This document shows positions 26,615 to 34,510 of a DNA stretch of 64,000 bases, piece by piece. Both the position numbers and the translations under genes were made by a program. The stretch comes from Sphingomonas sp. PP-CE-3A-406 (lineage in GTDB: Bacteria; Pseudomonadota; Alphaproteobacteria; Sphingomonadales; Sphingomonadaceae): contig NZ_RCWY01000001.1 of assembly GCF_003688625.1 (NCBI RefSeq), forward strand, positions 372,001 through 436,000, read 5' to 3'. Each line of letters starts with the position of its first letter. Positions within the stretch are counted from its first letter, which is position 1. A model generated the notes under the pieces. The model was not told the origin of the DNA. It saw only the letters and a list, made by a program, of their open reading frames with translations, and made no database searches.

Positions 26615-28105
26615 ATGTCGACCGCTGCAAGGCAAAAGCCACGCCAGGGGTTCTGGGGACTGTGGAACATCTCGTTCGGATTCTTCGGGATCCAGATCGG
26701 CTTCGCGTTGCAGAACGCCAACGTCAGCCGGATCTTCCAGTCGCTGGGGACGTCGGTCGACGATCTCGCCTTCCTGTGGATCGCCGCGCCGCTGACCGGG
26801 CTGCTCGTCCAGCCCGTGATCGGCCATTACAGCGACCGAACCTGGGGGCGGCTCGGGCGGCGGCGGCCGTATTTCCTGGCAGGCGCGATGCTCGCGACGA
26901 TCGCGCTGCTGGCGATGCCGAACGCGCCGGTGTTGTGGGTGGCCGCGGTGCTGCTGTGGATGCTCGACGGATCGCTCAACGTCGCGATGGAGCCGTTTCG
27001 CGCATTCGTCGGCGACATGCTCGGCAGCCGCCAGCGGACCGCCGGGTTCGCGTTCCAGACCGGTTTCATCGGCGCGGGCGCGGTGATCGGCAGCCTTGCG
27101 CCGATCATCCTGACCGACGTGTTCCAGGTCGCGAATACCGCGCCGGCGGGCGGCATCCCGCTGTCGGTGCAATACGGCTTCTACATCGGCGCGCTCGCGT
27201 TGTTCTTAGCGGTGCTCTGGACCGTGCTGACCACCCGCGAATATTCGCCGGCGCAGATGGCCGCGTTCGAGGACGAAGGCGAGGTCGCGCCGCGCGATGC
27301 TATCGTCCGGTCCAGCGCGAAGCTCGCGCCCGTCTGGATCGCCTTGGGCGCTATCGTGATCGCGGCTGTGGCTAAGTTCGGGCTCGACAAGCCGGTCTAT
27401 CTGCTCGGCGGCGGGCTCATCGCGTTCGGCGCGGCGTTGCTCGTCAGTGCCGCGCTCGTCCGGTCGGGCAGGGGGGGCAACGTCCTCAGCCAGATCGTCG
27501 GCGATCTCGGCACCATGCCGAGCACGATGAAGCAACTTGCGCTGGTCCAGTTCTTCACTTGGTCGGCTCTGTTCATCATGTGGATCTACACCACGCCGAT
27601 CGTTACGCAGCACGTGTTCGGGACGACCGACACCACCAGCGCTGCGTATAACAAGGGTGCGAATTGGGTCGGCGTGCTGTTCGCGGTCTACAACGGTGTG
27701 GCGACCTTGTGGGCGTTCGTGATGCCATCGCTGGCAACGCGGATCGGTCGCCGAGATGCGCACATCCTCGGGTTGCTCTGCGGCGCGGCGGGGTTCGCGT
27801 CGTTCCTCGTGGTGCGCGACCAGTATCTGCTGATCGGATCGATGGTGCTGATCGGGATAGCCTGGTCGTCGATCCTGACGATGCCCTATGCGATCCTGTC
27901 GAACGCGCTGCCGCAGGCCAAGCTCGGCGTGTACATGGGTCTGTTCAACATCTTCATCGTCCTGCCGCAGCTGATCGTGTCGTCCGTGATGGGTCAGGTG
28001 GTGCGGACGTTCTTTCCCGGCGATGCGGTCTGGACGATGCTGATCGCTGCGGGCGTGATGGGCGTGGCGGCGCTGGCGATGCTGCGAGTGTCGCGGAACG
28101 CCTGA
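26615..28105 (+). CDS. MFS sugar transporter (SLC45/maltose type)
   Basis: The ATG at 26615 abuts the regulator stop. The 496-residue protein has about 12 membrane helices. N-terminal GFWGLWNISFGFFGIQIGFA and LQNANVSRIFQSLG, and the loop motif GHYSDRTWGRLGRRRPYF, match the glycoside/SLC45-like branch of the MFS that imports maltose or sucrose by proton symport. A long central loop (residues about 205-250) separates the halves. It is predicted to carry maltose and short maltodextrins across the inner membrane for the cytoplasmic alpha-glucosidase of this locus. Confidence 0.92.
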   Translation: MSTAARQKPRQGFWGLWNISFGFFGIQIGFALQNANVSRIFQSLGTSVDDLAFLWIAAPLTGLLVQPVIGHYSDRTWGRLGRRRPYFLAGAMLATIALLAMPNAPVLWVAAVLLWMLDGSLNVAMEPFRAFVGDMLGSRQRTAGFAFQTGFIGAGAVIGSLAPIILTDVFQVANTAPAGGIPLSVQYGFYIGALALFLAVLWTVLTTREYSPAQMAAFEDEGEVAPRDAIVRSSAKLAPVWIALGAIVIAAVAKFGLDKPVYLLGGGLIAFGAALLVSAALVRSGRGGNVLSQIVGDLGTMPSTMKQLALVQFFTWSALFIMWIYTTPIVTQHVFGTTDTTSAAYNKGANWVGVLFAVYNGVATLWAFVMPSLATRIGRRDAHILGLLCGAAGFASFLVVRDQYLLIGSMVLIGIAWSSILTMPYAILSNALPQAKLGVYMGLFNIFIVLPQLIVSSVMGQVVRTFFPGDAVWTMLIAAGVMGVAALAMLRVSRNA

Positions 28106-28108
28106 CGC

Positions 28109-28209
28109 CCTCCATGATGCTGGGCCTGTTCCCGCATCCACTGTTCCGCGGGCTCATTGGCCGATGGATGCGCGGAACGGTGGAACCCGGAACTAGTCCG
28201 GGGTGAAGG
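28109..28209. repeat. Palindromic repeat family B, copy 1
   Basis: About 100 bp with arms TCCACTGTTCCGCG (28137-28150) and CGCGGAACGGTGGA (28171-28184), then the palindromic stretch CCCGGAACTAGTCCGGGG. A related copy is at 43880-43980. It fills the whole gap between the convergent permease and DUF1190 genes. Confidence 0.75.
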
Positions 28210-28213
28210 GATG

Positions 28214-28783
28214 CTAGCCGCCGAAGCTTCGCCCGCCGAAGCCGCCACCAAACCCGCCACGCGAGATGACCGAACTGCGCGACTGGACGCGGGCAGGGGC
28301 TCTCGCCGTGGTCGGCGTGAACGCATCCGAGCCTACGCGCGTTCGGCCGGTGACATAGTCCCGGTTGATGCGGCCACCCGCACCACCGTAATAATTGCCG
28401 TCGCGATCCCGGTACATCGGCGCACCGCGCGCGCCGAAGCCGCCGTTGAGCGCCTGTCCGACCAGGAACCCGGTCAGCAACGGCGTGAAGAAGCTGCCGC
28501 CGCTGCCGTTGTTGCGCGGCTCGCACTGTGCGGCGCCATATTGCTCCTCGCAGGTCTGGCGATCCTCGAACCGAGGCCCGGTCTTCGCCGCGTCGGCCTT
28601 GGCCTGCTCGAACGCGGTATCGCACTGGACCGCCGACAACGCACCCGCCGCGCGGCACTCCTGTACCGACGCATAGCTCTGCGCCTCGACGGGCTTGCCA
28701 CCGACATCGCCGTCGCACGCGGTCAGCGAGATGCCCGAGCCTGCGATCAGGCTGGTGAGGACGATCGATCTGGAACGCTTCAT
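28214..28783 (-). CDS. DUF1190 family lipoprotein (YgiB/YjfM-like)
   Basis: The ATG at 28783 gives 189 residues. A signal sequence ends in the lipobox LTAC (Cys at about residue 23), so it is a probable lipoprotein. The DUF1190 core follows: YASVQECRAAG, SAVQCDTAFEQAKADAAKTG and PRFEDRQTCEEQYG, with paired Cys residues. A Gly-rich GGSFFTPLLTGFLVGQALNG segment and a Gly/Arg/Phe-rich tail complete it. In E. coli the related yjfM lies with yjfK and yjfL. Here it is last in the leftward arm of a divergent cluster, 11 bases past the DUF350 gene. The molecular function is unknown. Confidence 0.88.
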   Translation of the reverse strand: MKRSRSIVLTSLIAGSGISLTACDGDVGGKPVEAQSYASVQECRAAGALSAVQCDTAFEQAKADAAKTGPRFEDRQTCEEQYGAAQCEPRNNGSGGSFFTPLLTGFLVGQALNGGFGARGAPMYRDRDGNYYGGAGGRINRDYVTGRTRVGSDAFTPTTARAPARVQSRSSVISRGGFGGGFGGRSFGG

Positions 28784-28794
28784 CGCTATGCCTC

Positions 28795-29208
28795 TCAGTT
28801 CGTCATGCAGGCGGCGTTGAGGATGCCGACGCACAGCGAGATGCTGCCCATGTAGGTCGCCGCAGCGATTTCACCGCGGACGATCCGGTCGTTGAAGTCG
28901 CGCATCACGAAATGCTGGACCACCAGGAACGTCACGATCTGGATCACGCCAGCAAGCAACGCCCACACCGCGAATTCGACCAGCGAGACGGTATGCGTCA
29001 GCGCGGACGCGAGGGGCAGGACATAGCCGAGCAGCGCCGCACCCAGCGTGATCGCCGCGGCGGTGTTGCCTTCTCGGATCAGCGACTTCTCATGATACGG
29101 CGTCGCGACCTGATAGACGATCTTGAACAGCATCGTGAACGCCCCCGCCGCGACGAACGCGATCAGGAAGGCGAGCGCGCTGGCGCCGAAGCTGTATTGG
29201 TCGATCAT
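28795..29208 (-). CDS. DUF350 membrane protein (YjfL-like)
   Basis: The ATG at 29208 gives 137 residues with four hydrophobic helices and very short loops. The stretch KSLIREGNTAAAITLGAALL is the family mark, followed by FAVWALLAGVIQIVTFLV and IAAATYMGSISLCVGILNA. DUF350 proteins accompany PspA and ATP-grasp genes in many bacteria. It is the likely inner-membrane component of this cluster, between the DUF2491 and DUF1190 genes with short gaps (32 and 11 bases). Its biochemical role is unknown. Confidence 0.92.
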   Translation of the reverse strand: MIDQYSFGASALAFLIAFVAAGAFTMLFKIVYQVATPYHEKSLIREGNTAAAITLGAALLGYVLPLASALTHTVSLVEFAVWALLAGVIQIVTFLVVQHFVMRDFNDRIVRGEIAAATYMGSISLCVGILNAACMTN

Positions 29209-29240
29209 GCTGGTTCCCCCGAAGCCGTTAGCGGCAGACG

Positions 29241-29882
29241 CTAGGCGCGGAACTCGCCGAGTTCCAGTGCCACGCCCAGCATGATCTCGAACGAGACGTC
29301 GCCGGACTCGGTCTCCATGTCGATCGCGAGCAGCAGTTCGCGGCCGTCGTCGCCCGGCAGATCGCGGCTGAACAGCATGCAGGTCTGGAAGATGCGGCGG
29401 TCGACGATCCCGTCGCGGTCGTCGTGCAGTTCCTCCCAGAACGTCACGGGCTCCTGCTGGCTCGCTTCGGGGCCGAACCATGCGCGGCTGTATTCGGGTA
29501 GTCCTTCCGCCGTGAAGGTCCGTGCCTTGAGCCGGCTCTTCCACGCCGGGCGCTCGGCGGCGGATGACGGATAGCTGCTGTCCCAAGGTGCGAACAGCGT
29601 GACGTCCGTCACGTCCTGCCCGTCGCGGTCGTTCGACACCGCCTGGAACATGATGTCGTCGTCGGTGTAGAATCGGTGGACGAAGCCGCCTTCGTTGAGG
29701 TCGATCAGCCCCTGCGCGACGATCACCAGCGTATCGCGGTCGAACGGGAACAGCAGTTCCGAGCCGAACCGGCGCCACGCCAGCGGATCGACCGTCACCG
29801 TGCGCCCCAGCGTGACGTTGCGGACGACGGGCAGGGCGTTACCGTCAAGCGCTGGCTTGCGGCCGAACAGGCGATCGAACAT
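29241..29882 (-). CDS. DUF2491 family protein (YjfK-like)
   Basis: The 213-residue soluble protein begins MFDRLFGRKPALDGNALPVV and shows the DUF2491 body: GRTVTVDPLAWRRFG, VAQGLIDLNEGGFVHRFYTD, DDIMFQAVSNDRDG and FWEELHDDRDG. There is no signal peptide. It is the first gene of the leftward arm (DUF2491, DUF350, DUF1190) and is divergent from the DUF2170-PspA arm across 226 bases that contain a perfect inverted repeat. In E. coli the homologue yjfK is in the same operon as the PspA-like yjfJ. The function is unknown. Confidence 0.9.
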   Translation of the reverse strand: MFDRLFGRKPALDGNALPVVRNVTLGRTVTVDPLAWRRFGSELLFPFDRDTLVIVAQGLIDLNEGGFVHRFYTDDDIMFQAVSNDRDGQDVTDVTLFAPWDSSYPSSAAERPAWKSRLKARTFTAEGLPEYSRAWFGPEASQQEPVTFWEELHDDRDGIVDRRIFQTCMLFSRDLPGDDGRELLLAIDMETESGDVSFEIMLGVALELGEFRA

Positions 29883-29951
29883 GCAACCCTCGCGTGTATA
29901 TGGTTGACGTGCCTCTTAGGCCAAAGCGGGCGGGCTCGCAAAGCGCAACCC

Positions 29952-30035
29952 CCGTCATCCTGACGAAAGTCAGGACCCAGAGCCGTAAACGCCGCGCTTG
30001 GTTACCCTGGGTCCTGACTTTCGTCAGGATGACGG
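29952..30035. repeat. Perfect 29-bp inverted repeat in the divergent yjf-like promoter region
   Basis: The left arm (29952-29980, beginning CCGTCATCCTGACGAAAGTC) is exactly complementary to the right arm (30007-30035), with a 26-base loop. It lies between the DUF2491 start (29882) and the DUF2170 start (30109). Either it is a short mobile or REP-type element that landed here, or it is a structured regulatory site; its repeat-like composition (GTCATCCTGA with AGTCAGGACC) favours the first. Confidence 0.9.
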
Positions 30036-30108
30036 AAGTGGGGAGGGTGGCAGGCGCTCGCGAAAAGCCTATGTGTGCGGTCGAGCGACAAGCACGGGAG
30101 TTCTTGCA

Positions 30109-30543
30109 TTGACCGACATCTGGACCGTCCGCAGCCTGAAGGCCGCGCTCGACACGTCCGAGCCTGCGAAAGCCGGCGAGTTTTCCGCGCGCATTCTGGA
30201 GGGCGCTGACCCGGTGCTGCTGGTGACGATGCACCACCACGGCGACCTCGAATTGTTCGTCAACGTGAGCGAGGCGCAGATCGCGTGCTCGACTTTGCTG
30301 TGGCCATGCGACGAGCAGGAGGATCAGTTGGCGTTCAACACGTTCCTGCTGAAATCGCAGAAGCTGGTGCCGCTGTCGAACTTCGGGATCGGCACCGTCG
30401 ATGACCGCGACTATTACGAGCTGTTCGGCGAACTCGCGACGTCGAGCCGGCTCGATACCGTGATCATCGAACTGCGCACGCTTGCCGAGAATGCGATCGA
30501 TGCGGCCACCGACCTGCGCCACGCGCAGATTCCCGCCGCCTGA
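30109..30543 (+). CDS. DUF2170 family protein (YjfI-like)
   Basis: The likely start is TTG at 30109, with GGGAG about 10 bases upstream; no ATG gives a family-like N-terminus. The 144-residue product begins TDIWTVRSLKAALDTSE and contains VTMHHHGDLELFVNVSEAQI, STLLWPCDEQEDQLAFNTFL and GTVDDRDYYELFGELA, as in DUF2170. It is soluble and acidic. It is first in the rightward arm, 24 bases before the PspA gene. E. coli YjfI/YjfJ have the same order. The function is unknown; coupling to PspA is inferred from the conserved adjacency. Confidence 0.88.
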   Translation: MTDIWTVRSLKAALDTSEPAKAGEFSARILEGADPVLLVTMHHHGDLELFVNVSEAQIACSTLLWPCDEQEDQLAFNTFLLKSQKLVPLSNFGIGTVDDRDYYELFGELATSSRLDTVIIELRTLAENAIDAATDLRHAQIPAA

Positions 30544-30567
30544 ACTGATACAAACGGAGAGACTGGC

Positions 30568-31317
30568 ATGGCCATCTGGAGCAAGCTTTTCACCCTCGGT
30601 CGTGCCGGTGCGCACGAAGCGGGCGCGGCGGTCGTCGATGCGAACGCGCTGCGTATCCTAGACCAGGAAATTCGCGATGCCGACAAGGCGCAAGGGAAAG
30701 CGCGCGACGATCTCGCGGGGCTGGTAGCGCGGCGCCGCATCCTCGAAACCGAAGTCGAGAGCTTCCGTGCCCAGGCGACGAAGTACGAGGCTTCGGCGCG
30801 GATCGCGGTCGAGAAGGGCAATATGGATCTCGCGCGCCAGGTCGCGCAGCGGATCGCAGACCTCGAGCAGGACATCGCGCTGAAGTCCCCGCAGGTCGAG
30901 GACATGCGCGCCGCCGAGGAGCAGATCCATACGGCCGTTGCGCAGACCGATCGGAAGATCGAACAGCTCCGCCGCGAGGTCGAGGTCGTCAAGGTCAACG
31001 AGTCGGTGCAGAAGGCGCAGGCCTCGGTCGCGTCGGGCAGCATGGGCGCCGGCAACAAGCTTGGCTCGGCGGCGGACAGCCTCGCGCGCATCCGTGAACG
31101 CCAGGCGATCCGCGGCGAGCGGATCAAGGCGGCGGGCGAACTGGAAGACCGTCGCACCGGCGCCGATCTCGACGAGAAGCTGCGGCTGGCGGGCATCGGT
31201 CCTGGCCAATCGTCCGCGGATGACGTGCTCGCGCGCCTGACCGCGCCGAAGACGCCGCAAGTCGGCCAGACGTTGCAGATCGAGCAGCGCGACGACTCCA
31301 AGACGTCGGACTCCTGA
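30568..31317 (+). CDS. PspA/IM30 family protein (YjfJ-like)
   Basis: This 249-residue protein is almost entirely alpha-helical coiled coil. The N-terminus MAIWSKLFTLGRAGAHEAGA is an amphipathic helix that could bind membrane. It continues with ALRILDQEIRDADKAQGKAR, RRRILETEVESFRAQATKYE and EKGNMDLARQVAQRIADLE, the PspA/IM30 layout. The C-terminal 50 residues are a low-complexity tail with a short LDEKLRLAGIG helix. PspA proteins are ESCRT-III relatives that polymerise on damaged inner membrane. No PspF, PspB or PspC is nearby. Its stop overlaps the next start (TGATG). Confidence 0.93.
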   Translation: MAIWSKLFTLGRAGAHEAGAAVVDANALRILDQEIRDADKAQGKARDDLAGLVARRRILETEVESFRAQATKYEASARIAVEKGNMDLARQVAQRIADLEQDIALKSPQVEDMRAAEEQIHTAVAQTDRKIEQLRREVEVVKVNESVQKAQASVASGSMGAGNKLGSAADSLARIRERQAIRGERIKAAGELEDRRTGADLDEKLRLAGIGPGQSSADDVLARLTAPKTPQVGQTLQIEQRDDSKTSDS

Positions 31318-32486
31318 TGCGCCGGATCGCGGTCGACCCGCGCGGCGACTGGCGCGAACGGGCCGACGCGATCGGGTTCGTCTATCACGACACGGATGGC
31401 GAACCCTATTGGGACGAGGGCGCGGCCTACGCCTTCACGCTGGCGGAGATCGAGGACGACCTCGAACCCGCCGCGGAACAGCTGCACGCGATGTGCCTCG
31501 ATCTCGTCGACGAGGTGGTCCGCGACCAGCATTTGATGGAACGCCTCGCTATCCCGCGCGAGCAATGGAACTACGTCGCCGAGACGTGGCGGACGCGCCA
31601 GCCGTCGCTCTATGCGCGGTTCGATTTCGCCTATGACGGGACCGGGCCGGCCAAGCTCTACGAATATAACGCCGACACGCCGACCTCGGTGTTCGAATGC
31701 GCGACGTTCCAGTGGATGTGGCTGGAGGACCTGCTGGCTAGCGGTGCGTTGCCGGCGGGGACGGACCAGTTCAACAGCCTGTTTGACAAGCTGCGCGAGC
31801 GGTTCCGCGCTCTTTTTCCAAGCGGCGGCTTCGTCCATTTCGCGGCGGATGCGTCGGCGATCGAGGATCGCCAGACGGTGCGGTTCTTCGAGGATCTGGC
31901 GTCGCAGGTCGGGATCGAGCCGAAGTTCGTCGAGATGAAGGACATCGGCCTCGCCGCGGACGGGCGCTTCGTCGACACCGACGGTTTCGAGGTGCAGGCG
32001 GCGTTCAAGCTGTATCCGTGGGAGTTCATGCTCCGCGAGCCCTACGCGCCGAACCTGTCGCGCGCCGACGTGCGCTGGATCGAGCCGGCGTGGAAGTCGA
32101 TCCTGTCTAACAAGGGCATCCTCCCGCTGCTGTGGGAGCGGCATCCCGAGCACCCCAACCTGCTCCCCGCGTTCTTCGACGACGATCCCGCCGCGAAGAT
32201 CCTCGGGCCTAAGTATGTGCGCAAACCGCTGTTTTCGCGTGAGGGTGCGAACGTCGAGGTGATCGGCGAAGAAGGCCACGCCGTGCTCGACCAGGGCTAT
32301 GGCGCGGAGGGCGCGATCCGCCAAGCCTATGCGCCTCCACCCATGTTCGATGGCCGCCATCCGGTGATCGGCGCGTGGATGGTCGGTAACGAAGCCGCCG
32401 GGATCGGCGTGCGAGAAGATGACACGGTCGTGACGCGCAATCTCGCGCGGTTCGTGCCGCATATCATCGAGGCGAATGATGACTGA
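31317..32486 (+). CDS. ATP-grasp glutathionylspermidine synthase family protein (YjfC-like)
   Basis: The 389-residue protein matches the C-terminal synthetase domain of glutathionylspermidine synthase and lacks the CHAP amidase domain of E. coli GspSA. Motifs include YEYNADTPTSVFE, EFMLREPYAP, EPAWKSILSNKGILPLLWER, YVRKPLFSREGANV (phosphate-binding part) and HPVIGAWMVGNEAAGIGVRE. The family makes amide bonds between a carboxylate and an amine using ATP; here the substrates are unknown. It is coupled to PspA (1-base overlap) and to the ankyrin gene (11-base overlap). Confidence 0.92.
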   Translation: MRRIAVDPRGDWRERADAIGFVYHDTDGEPYWDEGAAYAFTLAEIEDDLEPAAEQLHAMCLDLVDEVVRDQHLMERLAIPREQWNYVAETWRTRQPSLYARFDFAYDGTGPAKLYEYNADTPTSVFECATFQWMWLEDLLASGALPAGTDQFNSLFDKLRERFRALFPSGGFVHFAADASAIEDRQTVRFFEDLASQVGIEPKFVEMKDIGLAADGRFVDTDGFEVQAAFKLYPWEFMLREPYAPNLSRADVRWIEPAWKSILSNKGILPLLWERHPEHPNLLPAFFDDDPAAKILGPKYVRKPLFSREGANVEVIGEEGHAVLDQGYGAEGAIRQAYAPPPMFDGRHPVIGAWMVGNEAAGIGVREDDTVVTRNLARFVPHIIEANDD

Positions 32487-32991
32487 CGCGCGAGAGCTAC
32501 CCCCGTTGCCGCCGATGGAGCGGCTGGTCGAACTGATGTTCGACGCCGCACGGACGGGGCGGGACGAGATGATCCCGGCGCTGGTGCAGGCGGGCGTCGA
32601 TATCGAGGTGACCGATGTGAAGGGCTACACGCCGCTGGTGATCGCGAGCTACAACGGCCAGGCGGAGGCGACCGCGGCGCTCCTCGCGGCCGGTGCGCAG
32701 GTCGATGGCGCGGCGGACGCGCAGGGCAATACCGCGCTGATGGGCGTCTGTTTCAAGGGCTATACCGAGATCGCACAGATCCTGCTTGACGCAGGCGCCG
32801 ACGTGAACCGGCGCAATGGCGTCGGCCAGACTGCGTTGATGATGGCGGCGCTGGTGAACAAGACGGTGATCATCGACCTCTTGCTGGAACACGGTGCGGA
32901 TGCGGCGATCGTGGACGCTGCGGGGAACAGCGTGCGCTCGCTGGCGGAATCGCAGGGCAACACGGCGTTGGCAGCGCGGTTTTCGGCCTAA
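32476..32991 (+). CDS. Ankyrin-repeat protein coupled to the yjf-like cluster
   Basis: The 171-residue product has about four ankyrin repeats from residue 35 to the end: GYTPLVIASYNGQAEATAAL, GNTALMGVCFKGYTEIAQIL, GQTALMMAALVNKTVIIDLL and a final AAGNSVRSLAESQGN. The N-terminal 30 residues form a helix (ERLVELMFDAARTGRDEMIP). There is no signal peptide, so it is a probable cytoplasmic protein-binding scaffold. The ATG at 32476 (or 32479) lies inside the ATP-grasp gene, so the two are translated together. E. coli yjf operons lack such a gene, which makes it a candidate extra partner here. Confidence 0.9.
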   Translation: MMTDARELPPLPPMERLVELMFDAARTGRDEMIPALVQAGVDIEVTDVKGYTPLVIASYNGQAEATAALLAAGAQVDGAADAQGNTALMGVCFKGYTEIAQILLDAGADVNRRNGVGQTALMMAALVNKTVIIDLLLEHGADAAIVDAAGNSVRSLAESQGNTALAARFSA

Positions 32992-33004
32992 CAACCGAGT
33001 GCTA

Positions 33005-33108
33005 CCACCCCGGCGAAGGCCGGGGCCCAATTGGCAAGGCTGCAGTAACAAAGGACCGCGCGTCGTTATTGCCGGCCCCCAATTGGGCCCCGGCCTTCGC
33101 CGGGGTGG
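33005..33108. repeat. Palindromic repeat family A, copy 2
   Basis: The element is 104 bp. The left arm begins CCACCCCGGCGAAGGCCGGG and ends CAATTGG at 33034. The right arm begins CCAATTGG at 33079 and ends CGGGGTGG at 33108. It separates the convergent ankyrin and trhO genes. Confidence 0.92.
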
Positions 33109-33122
33109 ACCTCAACCGATCG

Positions 33123-34088
33123 CTAGGGGGTGTCATCCGCCCCATGCGTCTTCGGCAACACCGCCCCGACATGCGCCTCACCCCGAGCCTCAGCCAGCCG
33201 CATCTGCCGCTCGCGCTCGGCATAGCCCGCCCGCTGAGTCTCATCCCGCGCATCATGACACGCCGGGCAACTGATCCCCTCCGCGTATAACGGCAATGAA
33301 CGGTCCGCGACGCTCACCGGCATCCGGCACGCATGGCACAGCACATGACTTCCCAACGCGAGTCCATGTCCAACCGCAACCCGCTGGTCGAAAACGAAAC
33401 ATTCCCCCTCCCAAAGACTCTCCGCCGCGGGCACGGTCTCCAGATACTTCAGGATGCCACCCTTGAGGTGATACACCTCGTCGAGCCCCTCGGCCTTCAG
33501 GAACGCGGTCGACTTCTCGCACCGTATCCCCCCGGTGCAGAACATCGCGATCTTCGGCGGCGGGCCGTCCCCGACCAGTTCGTCGCGATGCTCGCGAAAC
33601 CACGCGGGAAATTCCCGGAACGTCCGCGTTTGCGGATCGACCGCGCCGGCGAAAGTCCCGACCGCGACCTCATAGTCGTTGCGCGTATCGATCACGATCG
33701 TCCCCGGCTCGGCGATCAGCGCGTTCCAGTCCTCGGGCTCGACATAATGGCCGACGCCCTCCAGCGGATCGATCGCAGGCTCGCCCATCGTCACGATCTC
33801 GCGCTTCAGCCGCACCTTCATCCGGTGAAACGGCATCGTCTCCGCGCGCGACTCCTTGACGTCGAGATCGGCGCACCCCGGCAGCGCACGGATATGCGCG
33901 AGCACCGCGTCGATCCCCGCCTCAGACCCGGCGATCGTCCCGTTAATCCCTTCCGCGGCAAGCAGCAAGGTCCCCTTCACCCCGTTCGAACAGCACGCGA
34001 GCGCAAGCGGCGGCTGGATCGCGGCGATATCGGCGAACGGCGTGAAGCGGTACAGCGCCACGACGCGGATGGGGAGGGTTTCGGTCAT
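33123..34088 (-). CDS. trhO: tRNA uridine-34 hydroxylase TrhO (YceA), rhodanese family
   Basis: The ATG at 34088 gives 321 residues. An acylphosphatase-like N-terminal domain ([36 protein letters not shown]) precedes a rhodanese domain with [15 protein letters not shown] and the active-site loop [15 protein letters not shown], whose Cys pair is typical. A Cys-rich tail has CHACRMPVS and SCPACHD. TrhO installs the hydroxyl of 5-hydroxyuridine at tRNA position 34 in an oxygen-dependent step that precedes cmo5U formation. The gene stands alone; repeat A2 lies just past its 3' end. Confidence 0.94.
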   Translation of the reverse strand: MTETLPIRVVALYRFTPFADIAAIQPPLALACCSNGVKGTLLLAAEGINGTIAGSEAGIDAVLAHIRALPGCADLDVKESRAETMPFHRMKVRLKREIVTMGEPAIDPLEGVGHYVEPEDWNALIAEPGTIVIDTRNDYEVAVGTFAGAVDPQTRTFREFPAWFREHRDELVGDGPPPKIAMFCTGGIRCEKSTAFLKAEGLDEVYHLKGGILKYLETVPAAESLWEGECFVFDQRVAVGHGLALGSHVLCHACRMPVSVADRSLPLYAEGISCPACHDARDETQRAGYAERERQMRLAEARGEAHVGAVLPKTHGADDTP

Positions 34089-34144
34089 CGGTTCATCGTG
34101 CAGGGGAGGAGGTGCGCTCCCCTTAGCGCAAGTCGCCCGCCGCG

Positions 34145-34510
34145 TCAGCCTGCGGTAACGATCATCCCGTCGACCACCGCGACTGGCCATGGCGTCAGTC
34201 GCGTGCCCCCGCACGGTCCGCCGACGCACGCGCCGCTGTCGATCTCGAACAGCGCAGAGTGCCAGCTACACGCGATCAGGTCCCCGCGCGGCGTGAGATA
34301 CTCGTCGAGCACCTGCGCGAGCGGCAGGCCCATGTGCGGGCAGCGATCGACATAGCCGAACACCGCGTCGTCCTTGCGCACGACAAAGCCGTGGAAGCGG
34401 CCGGCGCGCATCTGGAGTACGAAGTTGCGCGCCTTCCCGTCCGTGATCGCGTCGAGCGGCGCGAGCTTGATGCCGCCGGGCGTTGCGGTCAGCCGCTCGG
34501 CATCGCTCAT
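34145..34510 (-). CDS. Rieske [2Fe-2S] protein of the homogentisate module
   Basis: The 121-residue protein has the Rieske cluster motifs CPHMGLPL (Cys-x-His) and CSWHSALFE (Cys-x-x-His), 25-30 residues apart, with a short loop. There is no membrane anchor, so it is a soluble ferredoxin-type Rieske protein. The ATG at 34510 overlaps the maiA stop by 4 bases, so it is translated with the tyrosine-degradation genes. No oxygenase in the window obviously needs it, and its electron partner is unknown. Confidence 0.9.
   Translation of the reverse strand: MSDAERLTATPGGIKLAPLDAITDGKARNFVLQMRAGRFHGFVVRKDDAVFGYVDRCPHMGLPLAQVLDEYLTPRGDLIACSWHSALFEIDSGACVGGPCGGTRLTPWPVAVVDGMIVTAG

Noticed and set aside
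25367..27172. A 601-codon open frame on the minus strand opposite the LacI and permease genes
   Set aside because: Low-complexity Arg/His/Gln composition; both opposite-strand genes have clear domains.
30414..32462. A 682-codon open frame on the minus strand opposite the PspA and ATP-grasp genes
   Set aside because: It mirrors the coding frames of the yjf-like genes and has no family resemblance or ribosome site.
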